NCBI GenBank assembly: GCA_019916065.1
Contig: CM034241.1
Location: forward strand, 15,385,728 to 15,449,727
Length of the DNA stretch: 64,000 nt
Direction of reading: 5' to 3'
From: Vitellaria paradoxa
Taxonomy: Eukaryota > Streptophyta > Magnoliopsida > Ericales > Sapotaceae
Shown: positions 46,741-58,443 of the stretch, piece after piece
Layout of the letters: each line of letters begins with the position of its first letter
Position numbering within the stretch: position 1 is the first letter of the stretch
Position numbers and translations under genes: made by a program
The notes under the pieces: generated by a model
Database searches by the model: none
The model's input: only the letters and a program-made list of their open reading frames with translations
What the model was told of the DNA's origin: nothing

Positions 46741-46879
46741 ATAAGCAAGCAGAAGAAAGCAAAAAAGAACTTATGCACACAAGTAAAAAAAGGTAATGTA
46801 ATATAAAGATAGAAATAGATCATAAATTCAATTGGAATAAAAGTAAAGTTTGGTTCAAACATTACATTGCTCGGCATCA

Positions 46880-49240
46880 ATGTTTTGAAAAAAAAAAAGA
46901 GGCAAAGGAGCATTCAAATAACATTAGTGTCATTGACATTCTCTATATTGCCATTAACATTGCCTGCATTGTCAGCAGCATTTTTTGTAGTCCTCTCAGC
47001 ATGCTCAGTGACTTTGGCACCTTCCTTTTCTTCGACTCGACTCCCTGTTTCTTAGTCGCCTTGGTTTTCTTGCTCCTCATCAGGTGTGGTGTTGCCTGGT
47101 TTTATTCAAAAAATGTTTAGGTGGGGAAAAGAGACAGAGAATTTTTCTTTAGGATGATTAAAACCTTGTATGAAGACCAGGTAGAGTAGCTCATAGTATT
47201 CATCAGTATTCTTGAAGTTTGCAACAGTAGTGCTCTCCATCTTGCGCAGCTTTTTGGTAAGCTCAGTAATCCTCTCCTAAACAGCCTCCTTAAGGACCTT
47301 TTCAACTGCAAGCTCCTTTCAGAGGCTGGCACATTCAATTTTCAATGATCTGTTCTTATCGATGACTTTGCATTCGTGCCTCAGGACCTCATTTTTCTCT
47401 GCTTGGGTGATTACAGCATTGTCCTTGGCAACCTTCAGTTTGGTAAAAGTCTTTTCCCTTTTTATTTTCTTCATCTAGCAACGCTTTCTCTGCATTAGCC
47501 AACCTCATACACACAACTCAAGACCTAATCATAGTCTAAATAACAAGATAAGATTAGGCTCAGCCTAAGTTTATAAAGTAGGATAAATGGATTAAAAAAA
47601 AAAAGAAAAAAATGGGAGGGGCATACCTGAATAAGGTCGTGGTTCGTATCAAACACAAGGTTGGTGCTTGGTAATCCCTTTAACGAGTCTATTTCAACAT
47701 CAGTAATAGTTAAAAGCATTTTTTGCCATACCAATTCGCTATAGATTAGGATGTTTGGACGAGAAGAAGACTTGGTTGCAGAAGCAAGCCTTGCTGCAGC
47801 ACCCCTTGGGGGGGAAGCAGAACTGTCGTGCACATCGGCTAAAGGAGGAGGAGCAAGAGCATTCTTGGTTTGATTAGTAAGAGGAGTAGGGGATTTTGTG
47901 GTCCTTGCCTTTTTTAGGACATGTTCTCTTGATGCACCCTGAGGGTTGATTTCATCTTGTCGACCTGATCCAAATAACTTTAAATCAAATATTTCTTTTT
48001 GACCAGAGCACTTGGTTAGCTTTTGAGGTTGTTTGGTCTGTAACTCAGATCATTCGGTACCTTCGACTAAATGAACGGATGGCTCATCTGGGATTATACT
48101 ATCTGTGAAGAGAGATAAAGGAAATTCAATTAGAACAACTGGAATATGAATAGTAATAAAGCAAAATTAATGAACTTACCCCGCTTATGTTCAACTGCTA
48201 AGACTTCTTTAGTCAGGTCAGGCTCTAGCAAGTAGAGGGCAAGATTTTCTATTATCACCAGAAAATGGGTTCCTAAACCCCGTCTTTCTTCATAAGCCAA
48301 AGAAAGCCTTTTTGTTCTGGGGTCAGAGCGTGTTGCTTTTGAGCTGATCAAATTAAAAAGAAAGATCAGAACCCTGAGATCTAAGAAGATCTAGGGTAAC
48401 TAAAACGGGAGATCTAGGCTTACCCCTTAGTGTAGGCTAACTCCATGGTTAAGGGACTCAAATCTTCTTAACCTCATTAGTCTCTTAAGACTGAAATTTC
48501 CATCCATTTCCTCGAATAAAGTAATATTTTTCTTTTCAACCTTTGTGAAATGTAGGCATATGAGTGACAATTAAATTCTGGCTTCTGTGCTAAAAAGTAC
48601 CACTAGCTCGAGCCCTTTTTGGCGACCTTGTAAAAGTGAAGGAACTCGGTCGCTAATAGCTCGTGCCCCATGGCAGCTCGCTAGAAGACCGCACTTCCCA
48701 TCAAGATTCTTTGGCAGTTTGATAGAATCTGTCCTAGCCTAAGATCAAGCGAGCTTAACACCTCTTGAACGAACCTCGGTAGGGGAAACCACAGGCCTCT
48801 AACCAAAACCGCTTTCTGTACTGTGATTTCACTGCTCCTCGGTGAAGAAGTATAATCACCACTCCCAAGGACTTTATAAGTAATGTTTTGGGAAACTGAT
48901 AGTCTTTTTTATTTTTTATTTTTTGTAATTGGGAAACTGAAAGTCGATTATCACTTTCGAGATTTTCTCAAGGGTAATGGTTAACCCAATGTCCTCCGCC
49001 TCAAACCTAGCATCCCCATGGTCTGTAATGGTGAAGTTGGGTCATTTAGATCTAACATTAGGCTCAAAAACCACAATACGCCCCATATCTTCACTTACCG
49101 TTTGAGGCCTACTACTATTGGGGGCACCAGGATTTCTACGCCCAGCAAAAGCATACCCATCGACATTGGAATCTTCACTAACAGAACCAGCTCTCCGCGG
49201 TCACTCATCGCAATAGAAGGAAATAACTATCATAAATAGA
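46880..49240 (-). pseudogene. Antisense extra ORF of the Tat element (putative gypsy-type transposon domain)
   Basis: On the minus strand, from about 49240 downward: an N-terminal region beginning MSDRGELV, then PSSPR-type text near 48850, then PRFVQEVLSSLDLRLGQILS, ILMGSAVF, EFLHFYKVAKKGSS and WYFLAQKPEFNCHSYAYISQ at about 48780-48540. A charged, coiled-coil-like tail with ERITELTKKLRK-style heptads follows at about 47500-47150. This matches the plant proteins annotated as putative gypsy-type transposon (Transposase_28-like). Extra ORFs of this kind, antisense and between integrase and 3' LTR, are known from Tat elements. Stops (e.g. before RAAMGHE) and small insertions such as that at 48903-48940 show it is dead. 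Confidence 0.7.
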
Positions 49241-49559
49241 AAGTATATACCAAAAAAATCAGACCATTGAAGATGGATTAGACGTACTGGGGTTATCTAT
49301 AAACCCTAAGGGATTTGGGAATCTATGGTTTTTCTTATAAAACTGAGCACTACGAATCAATAGCCAAAACACAAAAGAGAAGCAAGAAAAATAAAAATAT
49401 GAAAGCGGATCTTACTAATAGAAAGATGACTCTAAAAAGGAGTAGTAACTTCAATCATTGTCGCAGTGATGGAGTTGCAGGGATGGGTTTGATTAAAAAT
49501 AGAATCCAGTAGGTCTTTTCAAGTTCTTATATCCTTTTCGATTTTTTTTTTCAAAATCA

Positions 49560-50400
49560 ATAGCCACGATTTAGGTAGAAAAAACTGATCCAATGGCTTG
49601 AAAATGGTGTACTAATGACTTTGACATCATAACCAATATATACTCGACGCGTGGCAGGGAAGTGGAGGGGTCACGTCCTTCCAAAGTATGTGTGTGCTCT
49701 TGCTCTTGCCACGCAATAAATGCATGCATATTCCTAAAGACAAATCAACCGTTAGATTCCCCTCCGTCTGCTTTGGTAATCGGGAGAATCGGGGGCATCT
49801 AATAGTGTGGTTATCGACCGAGCATAATATCTTTCGACCGATCTAATCCATGGCCCAAACCAACCGATCAATGTAATACACGGTCGGGCCAGAATGACCA
49901 CTGCATTAAAAATAAAGTAGCTTACATCACAATCACGTATATAACCATTCTCTGATATATTCTGTGATATGTACCTATGAAAGTGCTGCCTACCTATTAA
50001 TAGTTTTGATAACCAATTGAGAGAATCAGCCTGGAGATCTATAATACAGGTGGCATAACCTGATTGGAAAGAAAGGCATGATTGTTTATGGCTATGTGCA
50101 TCCTGTTCATGTAGGTTTCGCATTTCTATGTATACCATCTTATCAAGTACACAGGTCTAATACTTTTGCTTTACTAAAACTCTACCAAATTACTCTCTCA
50201 ACTCTCTTGCTAACTTAAGTGTCAAAGAGTCTTTGGCAGGCACTACATCAGTGTACTAGGTACAATACTCTTGCCTTACTAAAACTGTACCAAATTACTT
50301 TCTCAACTCTTTTGCTAACTTAAGTGTTAGAGATCTTTTGACAGACATCACACTGGTGTACTAGGTAGTTTTTCGAGCTTAGATTGGACTTCTAGAAGGA
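49560..50400 (+). repeat. Probable 3' LTR region of the Tat element
   Basis: It follows the antisense ORF with no coding content. It includes R/U5-like sequence with a CTTGCTAACTTAAGTG(T/T)..AGAG..CTTT(G/T)G(C/A)CAG phrase, which resembles Tat LTR ends. There is no second LTR in the window, so both ends are estimates. A 105-bp tandem duplication lies within. Confidence 0.4.
50160..50370. repeat. 105-bp tandem duplication
   Basis: TTACTAAAACTCTACCAAAT at 50171 recurs as TTACTAAAACTGTACCAAAT at 50276, and GTGTACTAGG at 50251 recurs at 50356. The period is exactly 105 bp at both landmarks. Confidence 0.85.
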
Positions 50401-50560
50401 TATGAAATTACTGATTCATCAATGCGTGTGCTTGGTTTGCATTAATTTTAGGACAAGAAGGTACTATTAAATATGAGTTTACACACTTGGGGATTGGAAG
50501 TCCCCTAACTAGTGCAGGGTTGGTTATCGTTTCCAATAGGCTAATAACCCACAAAGCGTA

Positions 50561-50720
50561 CTGGACTGCTTTCGCGGTGCAAACACATACGATGGTGTAT
50601 TTGGACTACCTTTGCGGTGCAAACACTTATGATGGTGTACTTAGATTGCCTTCATAGCATAGACACCTGCAATTGTGTGCTCGAACTGTCTTCATGACGC
50701 AAAGTACTTGTCCTATATAT
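50561..50720. repeat. Four-copy array with exact 40-bp period
   Basis: Units start at 50561, 50601, 50641 and 50681 and share TGGACTGCCTTCGCGGTGCA-like starts and ACACCTACGATGGTGTAC-like ends. Spacing is 40 bp throughout although the sequence has diverged by many substitutions. Confidence 0.85.
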
Positions 50721-53523
50721 GTTGGTTTGTGTGTGAGTTGGAGCTGAGTATCGGGGTTGAGTATTGATGTGTTGGTGTGTACGTGTTAGGGCTGAGTCTT
50801 GATGGCAAGTATTGGCATTTGTGCATGTATTCTTTATATGTGTTATTGAGACTATTGATGTGATTTGATGATGCTATGATGTTATAACAGTTATATGTTT
50901 AAGATGACAAATGGACATAAGACTTAATAAGATAATAGTAATGAAAGCAATAATAAGAATATATGATAAGAAAATTTCAATGCATGCTTAATTGGTATGA
51001 TTATATGGTTATGATATTGTGATATGATATGTTGAGATGTGAATTTCTTTATGGTTAATTTACATGATTTACATTTTCATATAGTATCATACCAGGAGAT
51101 GTATTGCATGCTTACTTGTATGGTGAGCATGTATGGACTAGTGCTATGGTCCATGTTCAAATTTGGGCCTACTAGAGGAGACTTTTGATCAAGGGACCTA
51201 TATTTTTCTTCTATTTTATTCTTTTGATTAGTAATTTATGTAGTTTGATCCCTCAGTTGTGAGGAGTTATGTTATTCTTTTGTGCCATTGATAAAGTGGC
51301 GAGTTGTATTTATTATTGTACTTCAATGAGGTTTATTTATATTTTGGAACATTATATCGAATGATAACCGTGGCTTATTTTGTAATATTCTATTCAGTTA
51401 CATTATATTATATTATACTATGTTTTTACTCTAATTGAAGTGTGGCTCTAATCAGAATAAGTTGATGTGTGATGATTTGTGATTGTATTTAGTGTTCACT
51501 CCTTAGGTTATGAGAACCGGGGTGTGATAATATGTTTGGCTGCCATCAAGAATAAGAATGGTGAAAATTTTTTATCATTTGATACTTCAAGTAATTAAAC
51601 TGAGAATTACTTTTACTAGTGTAATATGCATGAATACATTTATAATTTAAATAGGAATATGAATTAAAAGGTTAAATTTTAAGTTTTTTGAAAGATTATG
51701 AGGTATTATGTTAGATTGGTAGTTTGTGATCAAAATAGAATCTTAAATCATGTAAACTTAGACGTAGGTTAAGACATTATAGTTTGGGTTTAGAATGGAT
51801 TGTCCAGTTTTTAGAAAATTCAAGTTTTTGTTACTTTGCATGAAGAGTTTGGGAAGCACACTTTGAGTTACGAAAAAATATAGAGAGACTGTTTTAGGAT
51901 TTTGGCAATGCCACAGATTTGTTGGGAAGTCTTGGGAACTTACTAGAAGCCCGCTGCCACGAGTATCGGCCTACCAAATTTTCTGAATTTGTTTCAAAAG
52001 TCATATTCATCTAGGATTTTGAGCTATTTATGTTCGGGGATGGCTTTAGAATTATTAAAACAGATAAACATATTTAGAAAGGAAAATGATTTCAAGATAT
52101 TTAGTTTTCTCTTATTATTAGCCAACAACACTTCAATTTTTTTGTGCGTTAGTGATCAGAAGGAGTTCAGATTTGCATGCCGTGAATTTGGTTGGCTGTG
52201 GATTTAACATGAATTACTGTAGATTTAATGGTAGTCGTAGATTTGATAAGTCTTCAAAGATTTTTTGAAAATTGATCTTGTCTCTAAGATTGGGTGCATC
52301 ATAGGGTCAAGTAAAGGGCGTCAATAAGAAGTCGTGGATTCAAATCTATTGACAGATCGGGACTTTGTAAACTATTTGCGATTAAGTGAAGGATTTGAAA
52401 ATTTTTCCTAGTTTAGGTTATTCCTCATTAAATTTTGTGTTTCTTTAATTAACTTTGTAAAAACCAAAAAATATATAATTTTTTAAAAAAAATTAGGGAT
52501 TAAGAATGTAAAGTTACATAAAATATAAGGAAATATAGTGAAATAAAAAAAAACTTTAAAAAACTTTTTTGGGTTTTTTTTTTTTTGATTCTTAAGTTTG
52601 AAACATACCCGAATTTATTTTCTATACCATATAATTCTTTTTTATTTGGCTAGTTTTCACAAAAGATTAAAAAAAAAATCGAACAAAGGCGACATTAATA
52701 TATGCCAAAAAATAAATAATATGAGAGATCGAGAATTAACATTATTAATTTTATATTGTTATGCGTCGCATATATTACTGTTAATTTAATTATGTTGCCG
52801 GGAGTGCGAGTGTAATTACTAATTCATCCCCTTGTACCATAAAGGCGAGTGCTTTATCTCTATGGATGGAGAAAGTTTAAACAAAGTTGCGTTTGTAGAT
52901 CATGGCCTTTTTTTTTAATAGACTTTACAGTAAGACATGTACGGAAGAATATTCTACGACCTCATCGCTTTGTTTGGTGAATTAACTCAATGACATGTTA
53001 CGATTAGTAAGAGGCTGTTTGGTATTAAAAAAATATATATATAAAAGGTAAAAGTTAAAGATGTGTTCAGCGAATATCGTTAGAGAAAATTAGTAAAAAT
53101 TAATTTTTTAAGTAAAAATTGATAGACCAGACGTATTATTTTTAAATTCAAAATGTTTGTCAAAATTGAAATAAATTACGTTGTTGGTATTATGATACAC
53201 ATAATATAAATTATTTAATCTATTTAACGCAATATCATCTAGGGTCTCTTTGGAATCAAATAGGCAATTTTTTTTAATCTTTTCTTATATAGTTTCTTTT
53301 ATCAGAATTTGATTTTTTTTTCTTATTTAATAACTTTAAAACATATAATTTACATCAATAAAAAAAATAAAATAAATAATGCTAAATAGATGCGTATATA
53401 TATATGAAAAAAAAAATTCTTTTCTAGCATTACATGAACTTTTCTATTTTAATATTCTTTTTGCAATTTTTTGTGAATATAAAAGAAGTTACTAAAAATA
53501 AAAAAATATATATCATATAAGAC
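50721..53523. other. Repeat-derived intergenic DNA, no gene recognised
   Basis: 50740-50830 is a G/T-rich stretch with GGTTGAGTATTGATG-type near-repeats. 51110-51540 has the composition of LTR DNA (e.g. AACCGGGGTGTGATAATATG) but no partner. 52300 onward is AT-rich. The open frame 51989-52207 has no recognisable domain. Confidence 0.4.
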
Positions 53524-53843
53524 TAGTGGGTAGAATCGAGCCGAGCCGAGCCGAGTTGAGCTTTAACTTGCTCGAGCTTGGCTCAAGCTTTTTATATTGA
53601 GCTTGAACTCGATTAAACCAAAACGACATCATTTTATTTTAAAATATAATAAATAAAATATTTAAAAAATATAAATCAAGTTTTTGAGTTGAGTTTTTCT
53701 AGGTTCGAGCTCGAACTCGAACTTAAACAAATCATAAATCAAGCTGGGTTCAAACTTGTTTTACTCACAAACTGAACTCGAGCTGAACTTTTTCCAATCG
53801 AGTTTGAATAGCTCGCAAATGTCTCGATTCGTTTTCACTCCTA
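53524..53843. mobile_element. Small hAT-type element with 7/8 TSD
   Basis: The left end is TAGTGGGTAGAATCGAGCCG and the right end, read inward, is TAGGAGTGAAAACGAATCGA. The flanking octamers TATAAGAC (53516-53523) and TACAAGAC (53844-53851) agree at seven of eight positions. Subterminal GCTCGAG/GAGCTCG motifs are frequent. At 320 bp it has no ORF of its own. Confidence 0.8.
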
Positions 53844-53966
53844 TACAAGACAACTTGCCCCTTAGGGAAGCGAGAGTAAGCACCATCAACATGTCCATAA
53901 AATCTAATTTTTTTTTATCGTCTCCCACTTCGAATAATACCATCGTATATTTTTTTTTTCTAAAAT

Positions 53967-54128
53967 AGGTTTCGTTTGAAGTGATAAAAAATTTTGAAAA
54001 ATGATGAAAAGCGTTAAAAAATTCTAAAAATTATTTATTTTTTATTTTGTTGCACAAATTACGAAATCATAATTTATTTTACTTTATTTTATCTCATCTT
54101 ACTTTTTGTCATTTCAAACACACTCATA
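53967..54128. mobile_element. Short MITE, family of 55.2 kb palindrome
   Basis: It has a GTTTCGTTTGAAGTGATAAA start and a TTTTTGTCATTTCAAACACA end, with interior AAATTATTTATTTTTTATTT and TGCACAAATTACGAAATCAT matching the copies at 0.95, 11.6 and 55.2 kb. Confidence 0.6.
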
Positions 54129-55109
54129 ATATTCTCAAAAAGTAAATGAAAAAATAAAAATTCAGAAAATGCTGCGTTCAATTCAAAAGAGAAACCCATT
54201 GGCAATCTAAATTTTTAGTAATTTTAAGTAAAGCTTTGATACAACTCACCTTAGTTGAATATTAAGTGTTTAGTAAAAATATGTAAAAATAAATAAAAAA
54301 TTATAAAAATAAGTAAAAATTAATTATTATTTATTTATTTTTTTTTGTTTGGGTAAAAGTTAATTGTTTACCGGAGAGAACAAATTTTGCCTGCAAAAAG
54401 GATAAGTTCCATGATCCCCTTCTTCAATTTTTATTCTCTATTTTCAGCCATCTTTTATGCTTGTTCGCCTTCTATTTTACCATTTTATCCTTAATGAAGT
54501 CCTGAATTGTTTGGGAGAAGAAAAGAAAATAATGACTGGAAAAATTATGAAAAAATTTATTTTTTAATTTAATGTCATAAAAAAGTGAAGAAAACACAAA
54601 TAAATAATATTTTTTGTTTGATTGTGTAATAAAAGAGAGAGTAAAAGTTAATAAAAAAGAAGAAGGAAAATAGGAAATAAAATAAGAAGAATTATATATT
54701 TTATTTAATTTTTTTCTACTTCCTTTTTCTCCTCCTAATTTATCAAATTAAATACAAGATGGTAAAATTTTTAGATTTTTTTTTAACTCTTCCACCCCTA
54801 ACCAAACACGGTAAATTAAATCAATATTTACAGACATTAATAATTACAAAAACTTTATGGGTATATTTATTTTCTTAACAATTTAATCAATTTTACAGTT
54901 CATCTCACCCTGGCTTCCTATTCAAATCACAAGGAGAAAAAAGAATAAATAAAAATAACGTGTTAAATAATATAGAAAAAATCAAAAGAAGAAAGGTAAC
55001 TGATATATATATATCTCGTATTAAAAAATATACAAAAAATCAAAAGAGCAACGGTAACTGTCTTTCTTTTTTTCTCTCTCTCACACACACACACAACAGC
55101 CTTCTGATA
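54129..55109. other. AT-rich intergenic DNA upstream of villin
   Basis: No gene. Further TTAAGTGTTTAG-type fragments of MITE ends occur, but boundaries cannot be drawn. A (TC)n(AC)n run lies at 55073-55095. Confidence 0.45.
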
Positions 55110-55400
55110 AAATTTTTTTTGAAAAATAATAAAAAAATAATAAAAAAATATTAAAAAAATTATAAAAAATATTCACTTTTTATTTCACTACACAAATTAT
55201 AAACTCACAATTTATCTCACTTTATCTCATTTTAAGTATTTGAAGTGACGAAAAGTGAGATGAAATAGAATAATTTGAAATAATTTGTGAGTTCGTCGTG
55301 TAGTGAGGTAAAAAGTGAATAACTTTTAAAAATTTTTAAAAATTTTTAATATTTTTCGGTACACTAATAGCATCATTTATTTTAATTTTTTATCATTTTA
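55110..55400. repeat. Head-to-head MITE pair forming a long palindrome
   Basis: 55171-55235 (ATTCACTTTTTATTTCACTA...) is matched in reverse complement by 55256-55320 (...GTAGTGAGGTAAAAAGTGAA), around a ~20-bp centre. The outer AT-rich flanks also mirror each other. Each arm is a copy of the short MITE family. The palindrome lies about 150-250 bp upstream of the presumed villin first exon. Confidence 0.8.
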
Positions 55401-55549
55401 AATACACATGTAATATGTTACTCTGCTTTTTCAAATTTATCATAAATCAATGTTACAGGTTAATAATTGTCATTTTCAAATTATGGGTCTAAATTCTGCT
55501 CAAGTGATGTTAATTAATTCTTGTTTAATTGAGTATTATAATCAATCTT

Positions 55550-55870
55550 ACAGTTCATCTCTGCTCTCTTTCTGTCCCTGTGGGGGCCTTTTGGCTGTGT
55601 CTTAGTGATAAGCACGCCTGGCATTCATCATTCTTTCCAAACCCTCAACTTTTCTCTCTCTCCCTCTTTCTCTCTGTAGACTCCTCTAGTTTGTTGTTGT
55701 TGTTGTTCTTCCACTCGCACTTTCCTCTACCTGTTGCCTTTTTGGGCCTCACGGGCTTTTACTGCGTCCGTTTCGCGAAGATCGAGCTTTATTTGCTGTG
55801 TTGTTGTGTCATTCGATTGGATCTGTTGATTCGTTTCTGGGTTTCCTTCGAATTAGTTTCTTACACAGAG
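55550..55870 (+). other. VLN4: Probable 5'UTR first exon of the villin gene
   Basis: A CT-rich segment of more balanced composition than its surroundings ends TTACACAGAG|GTAATT at 55870/55871, a good splice donor. It lies 2.5 kb upstream of the villin start exon in the same orientation. Plant villin genes commonly have a 5'UTR intron. The transcription start is not fixed by the sequence, and the open frame at 55529-55915 crosses the donor and is considered a chance ORF. Confidence 0.5.
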
Positions 55871-58384
55871 GTAATTCTTTTTTTTTTTTTTTTCTCTCAA
55901 AGTTCCAATTTTTAGCTTTTAGGTTTCCAGATATGGGTTTCTGGAATGTTTTCTTAATTTTTATTTTTTAGTTATATGCCCATGAGTATGTTTGGGAGGT
56001 GGGTTCTGGTTTGATCTAATTCTCGGATTTGGGTGAAATAAAGTAATTGCTGATCTGTGTTGAATTGTGCTAATTTTGAGTGGGGGAGACTCTGAGTTAA
56101 TCATGAAAATCTAGGTAAAAGTACGTAGAAAAGGATCCTGGGGCTTGGAAGAATGAAAGAATATGTAATATCATTCTTATCAATAGATAATAAAATATAA
56201 TGTTGGAATGTTGGAATTCCAATTGCTTGGTAACCGTGCAATTTCATATGTTGGTAGGAATGTTATAATTTCAAGACCAGGATAATTTAGAATATGTTGT
56301 TATTAATTTTTTTTTATTTTTTTATTTTTCCTTTACGACCCTCCATTTGATTTGTATCTACATGTGAGGGAGGAGTGATGGTTGTGTCATTTAAAAAAAA
56401 CACCATTTATTGTATCAAAAGCAAAAACAATGGACTTTTATTTATTGATTTATTTATTATTATTATTGGGTGTGGGGGGGAACAAATGTGTATCATTCCC
56501 AACCTTTCAAAATTGCTCACTGTTCATCTTTCTTCCCTCTCCCTGCAGTCTTTATGTGCTTTGACCTTTTTTTTTTTGGGGGGGGGGGGGTTCAAGTTTG
56601 GAGCTCTTTTAGTTTGATGTCTACTGTACTTCCTTCCACTTCTCTGGCTCAGTGTTTGTTATTTTATAAATTTTTCTTAGTAACTGATCTTTCCAATATC
56701 ATACACATCTTTTGAATGGTGGACCCCAACATCATCTTCAATGATAATACGAAGTTTGTTTGGATAGCTAAATACTTTAATCAACTGAAAAAAAAAAAAA
56801 GAAAAAGAAAAAAATACAGTTGGGATTTAGAAGATATGCATTTTGAAGGCCAAGTTCTTTTTTCGAGAAGGCTTGGTTTATTCTTGTTGGTGTAAATGCA
56901 TTGCAATATGCAAGGCCTAAGATGAAATAGCATTCAGCTGCACCTTCCTTTCTTGGTTCCTCTGGTCAATTAGGCATCTTCCTTGCAATGAAACGAAAAG
57001 CTGATTGACACAGCAAATCATTATGAAGTATTAATGGATATATATAGAATTGGTTGGTCTTTCAATCTCTCATTTGGATGCGGGGCTCAGCATGAACTGC
57101 ATGAATAAGCTATTAGTTTTTGCATTTTATGGTTGTCCTTGAAAACCAGTGGAATTTTTTTTATAGTCTTTTATGTCCGTAATCAAACTAGACGTGGAAT
57201 GGTTGCTGATCACAGCAAACCTGGGAAGCACAACAGGAACCAGAATTAAGCTGATATGCGACTTATTTCAATAAAAACTGGGTATCTTTGAGAGAAACCT
57301 GATAAAAAAAAAAGGTCAAAATGGATATTTGAGCCCCAACAATTGTTAGAAATTAAATGCAACTGAAGCTTGTTTTCTAATAAAAACTATGGGAACTCAC
57401 ATAGAAAATATTTTAGTCTAATTCTAATGGAGAAAAATATTTTGCCACCATATTTATGGAGATTTCACATGAGTGATGGTAAAGGCTCTTTTGAGCAGAC
57501 AGGCTACCAGTAGGAGAGATTCCTATCAGGATCAATGATCAAAATTTTGTTTGATTGGTTGTTTCAATTATTAGCATATAAATGGAAGTAATTTGGACAT
57601 GCTTTGGAAATATTTACTGTAACATAAAAGTATAAAAATGTTTACAAATACATGAGTTGAAGTATATCGAAATGCATATAAGTCTAAAAACAAATTCATT
57701 AAACAATATATTATTTTGGTATGTAGCCATTGAGGGCCTTTGTACAGGGGCGGCGCCCCTTTGATGCCTTTTAGTACAATTTTGTTTATTTATAAAACAT
57801 ATATTATTTGTTATATCATATTATATTCTGGTGTGTTTTACCATATTTCAATGAAAACATTAGAATTATTATTATGCTAATGTTTCTTTCTTATCTTTTA
57901 GGAGCCCGATACATTTCTTAGCTTTTAGGGAAGAAAACAATATTTTGTTCCATGATTAGGATGAATTGTGGATGATATTTGAAAATGCGTACTGAGGAAC
58001 CTGCATGCATATGACTTGGATGTTGTTTTTAACCAGCAGAATGGTCAACCTCAAATGAGCATGAGCACGAGTAAGAGTCCACCTAGATGAGTGTCTGTCC
58101 CTCCTTAAAATCATGCAAATTCACTTGAATTTAATTGATGAATTAATTTTTTGCTCTTCTTATGGACTGCATCAGTTTTGTCAGAATCTACATTAAATTG
58201 ACGGACTGAATTTACATTCATACTTATATGTTATCCATTCATATCTACTTCATTTTCTTGCTAACAACTTTCTATGTGAGCATTGCTTCCTTAATGTCTA
58301 TTGCAACAAACTGTTCTATTCTTTTGCTTCTTACGGCATTCTTCCTCCCTTCATACTAATCTCATGGTGCCCAACCACTTTCAG
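55871..58384 (+). other. Putative 5'UTR intron of the villin gene
   Basis: It runs from the GTAATT donor to a TTTCAG acceptor at 58384, or alternatively CTTCAG at 58400. It contains poly-T and G-run tracts (56578-56590) and a CAGGGGCGGCGCCCCT near-palindrome at 57746-57761. No coding content was found in the interior. An additional small UTR exon near 57900-58080 cannot be excluded. Confidence 0.45.
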
Positions 58385-58443
58385 GGTTCTCCTACTTCAG
58401 CCGAAAGTTGTGAAAGAACAAACAGACAAAGCCGGAGAAAATT
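58385..58443 (+). other. VLN4: Second 5'UTR segment of the villin gene
   Basis: A short stretch between the proposed TTTCAG acceptor and the ATG at 58444. It is purine-rich just before the ATG (GGAGAAAATTATGG), a normal plant start context with A at -3 and G at +4. Confidence 0.55.

Larger units (their letters stand above)
37921..50400 (+). mobile_element. Tat-lineage Ty3/gypsy retrotransposon, 5'-truncated and multiply interrupted
   Basis: Plus-strand order: gag, protease, RT, RNase H plus a second archaeal-type RNase H, integrase, a repeat-rich spacer, an antisense ORF, and LTR-like DNA. The second RNase H and the 3' antisense ORF are hallmarks of the Tat lineage (Retand, Grande and RIRE2-like elements). 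The 5' LTR, leader and gag N terminus are missing at the junction near 37920. A Helitron-like element (38267-39416) sits in gag, and a CACTA-like element (41762-about 44382) sits between RT and RNase H. Coding blocks carry many stops. The 3' boundary is approximate because no 5' LTR remains for comparison. Confidence 0.8.

Noticed and set aside
50561..50720. Possible CRISPR-like array
   Set aside because: The 40-bp units are contiguous with no unique spacers, and this is plant nuclear DNA.
55529..55915. 128-codon open frame upstream of villin
   Set aside because: It is Leu/Phe/Ser-rich readthrough of a CT-rich 5'UTR and crosses a strong splice donor; no family resemblance.
57740..57775. GC-rich near-palindrome CAGGGGCGGCGCCCCT
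   Set aside because: It resembles a hAT terminus, but no second end or target duplication was found nearby.
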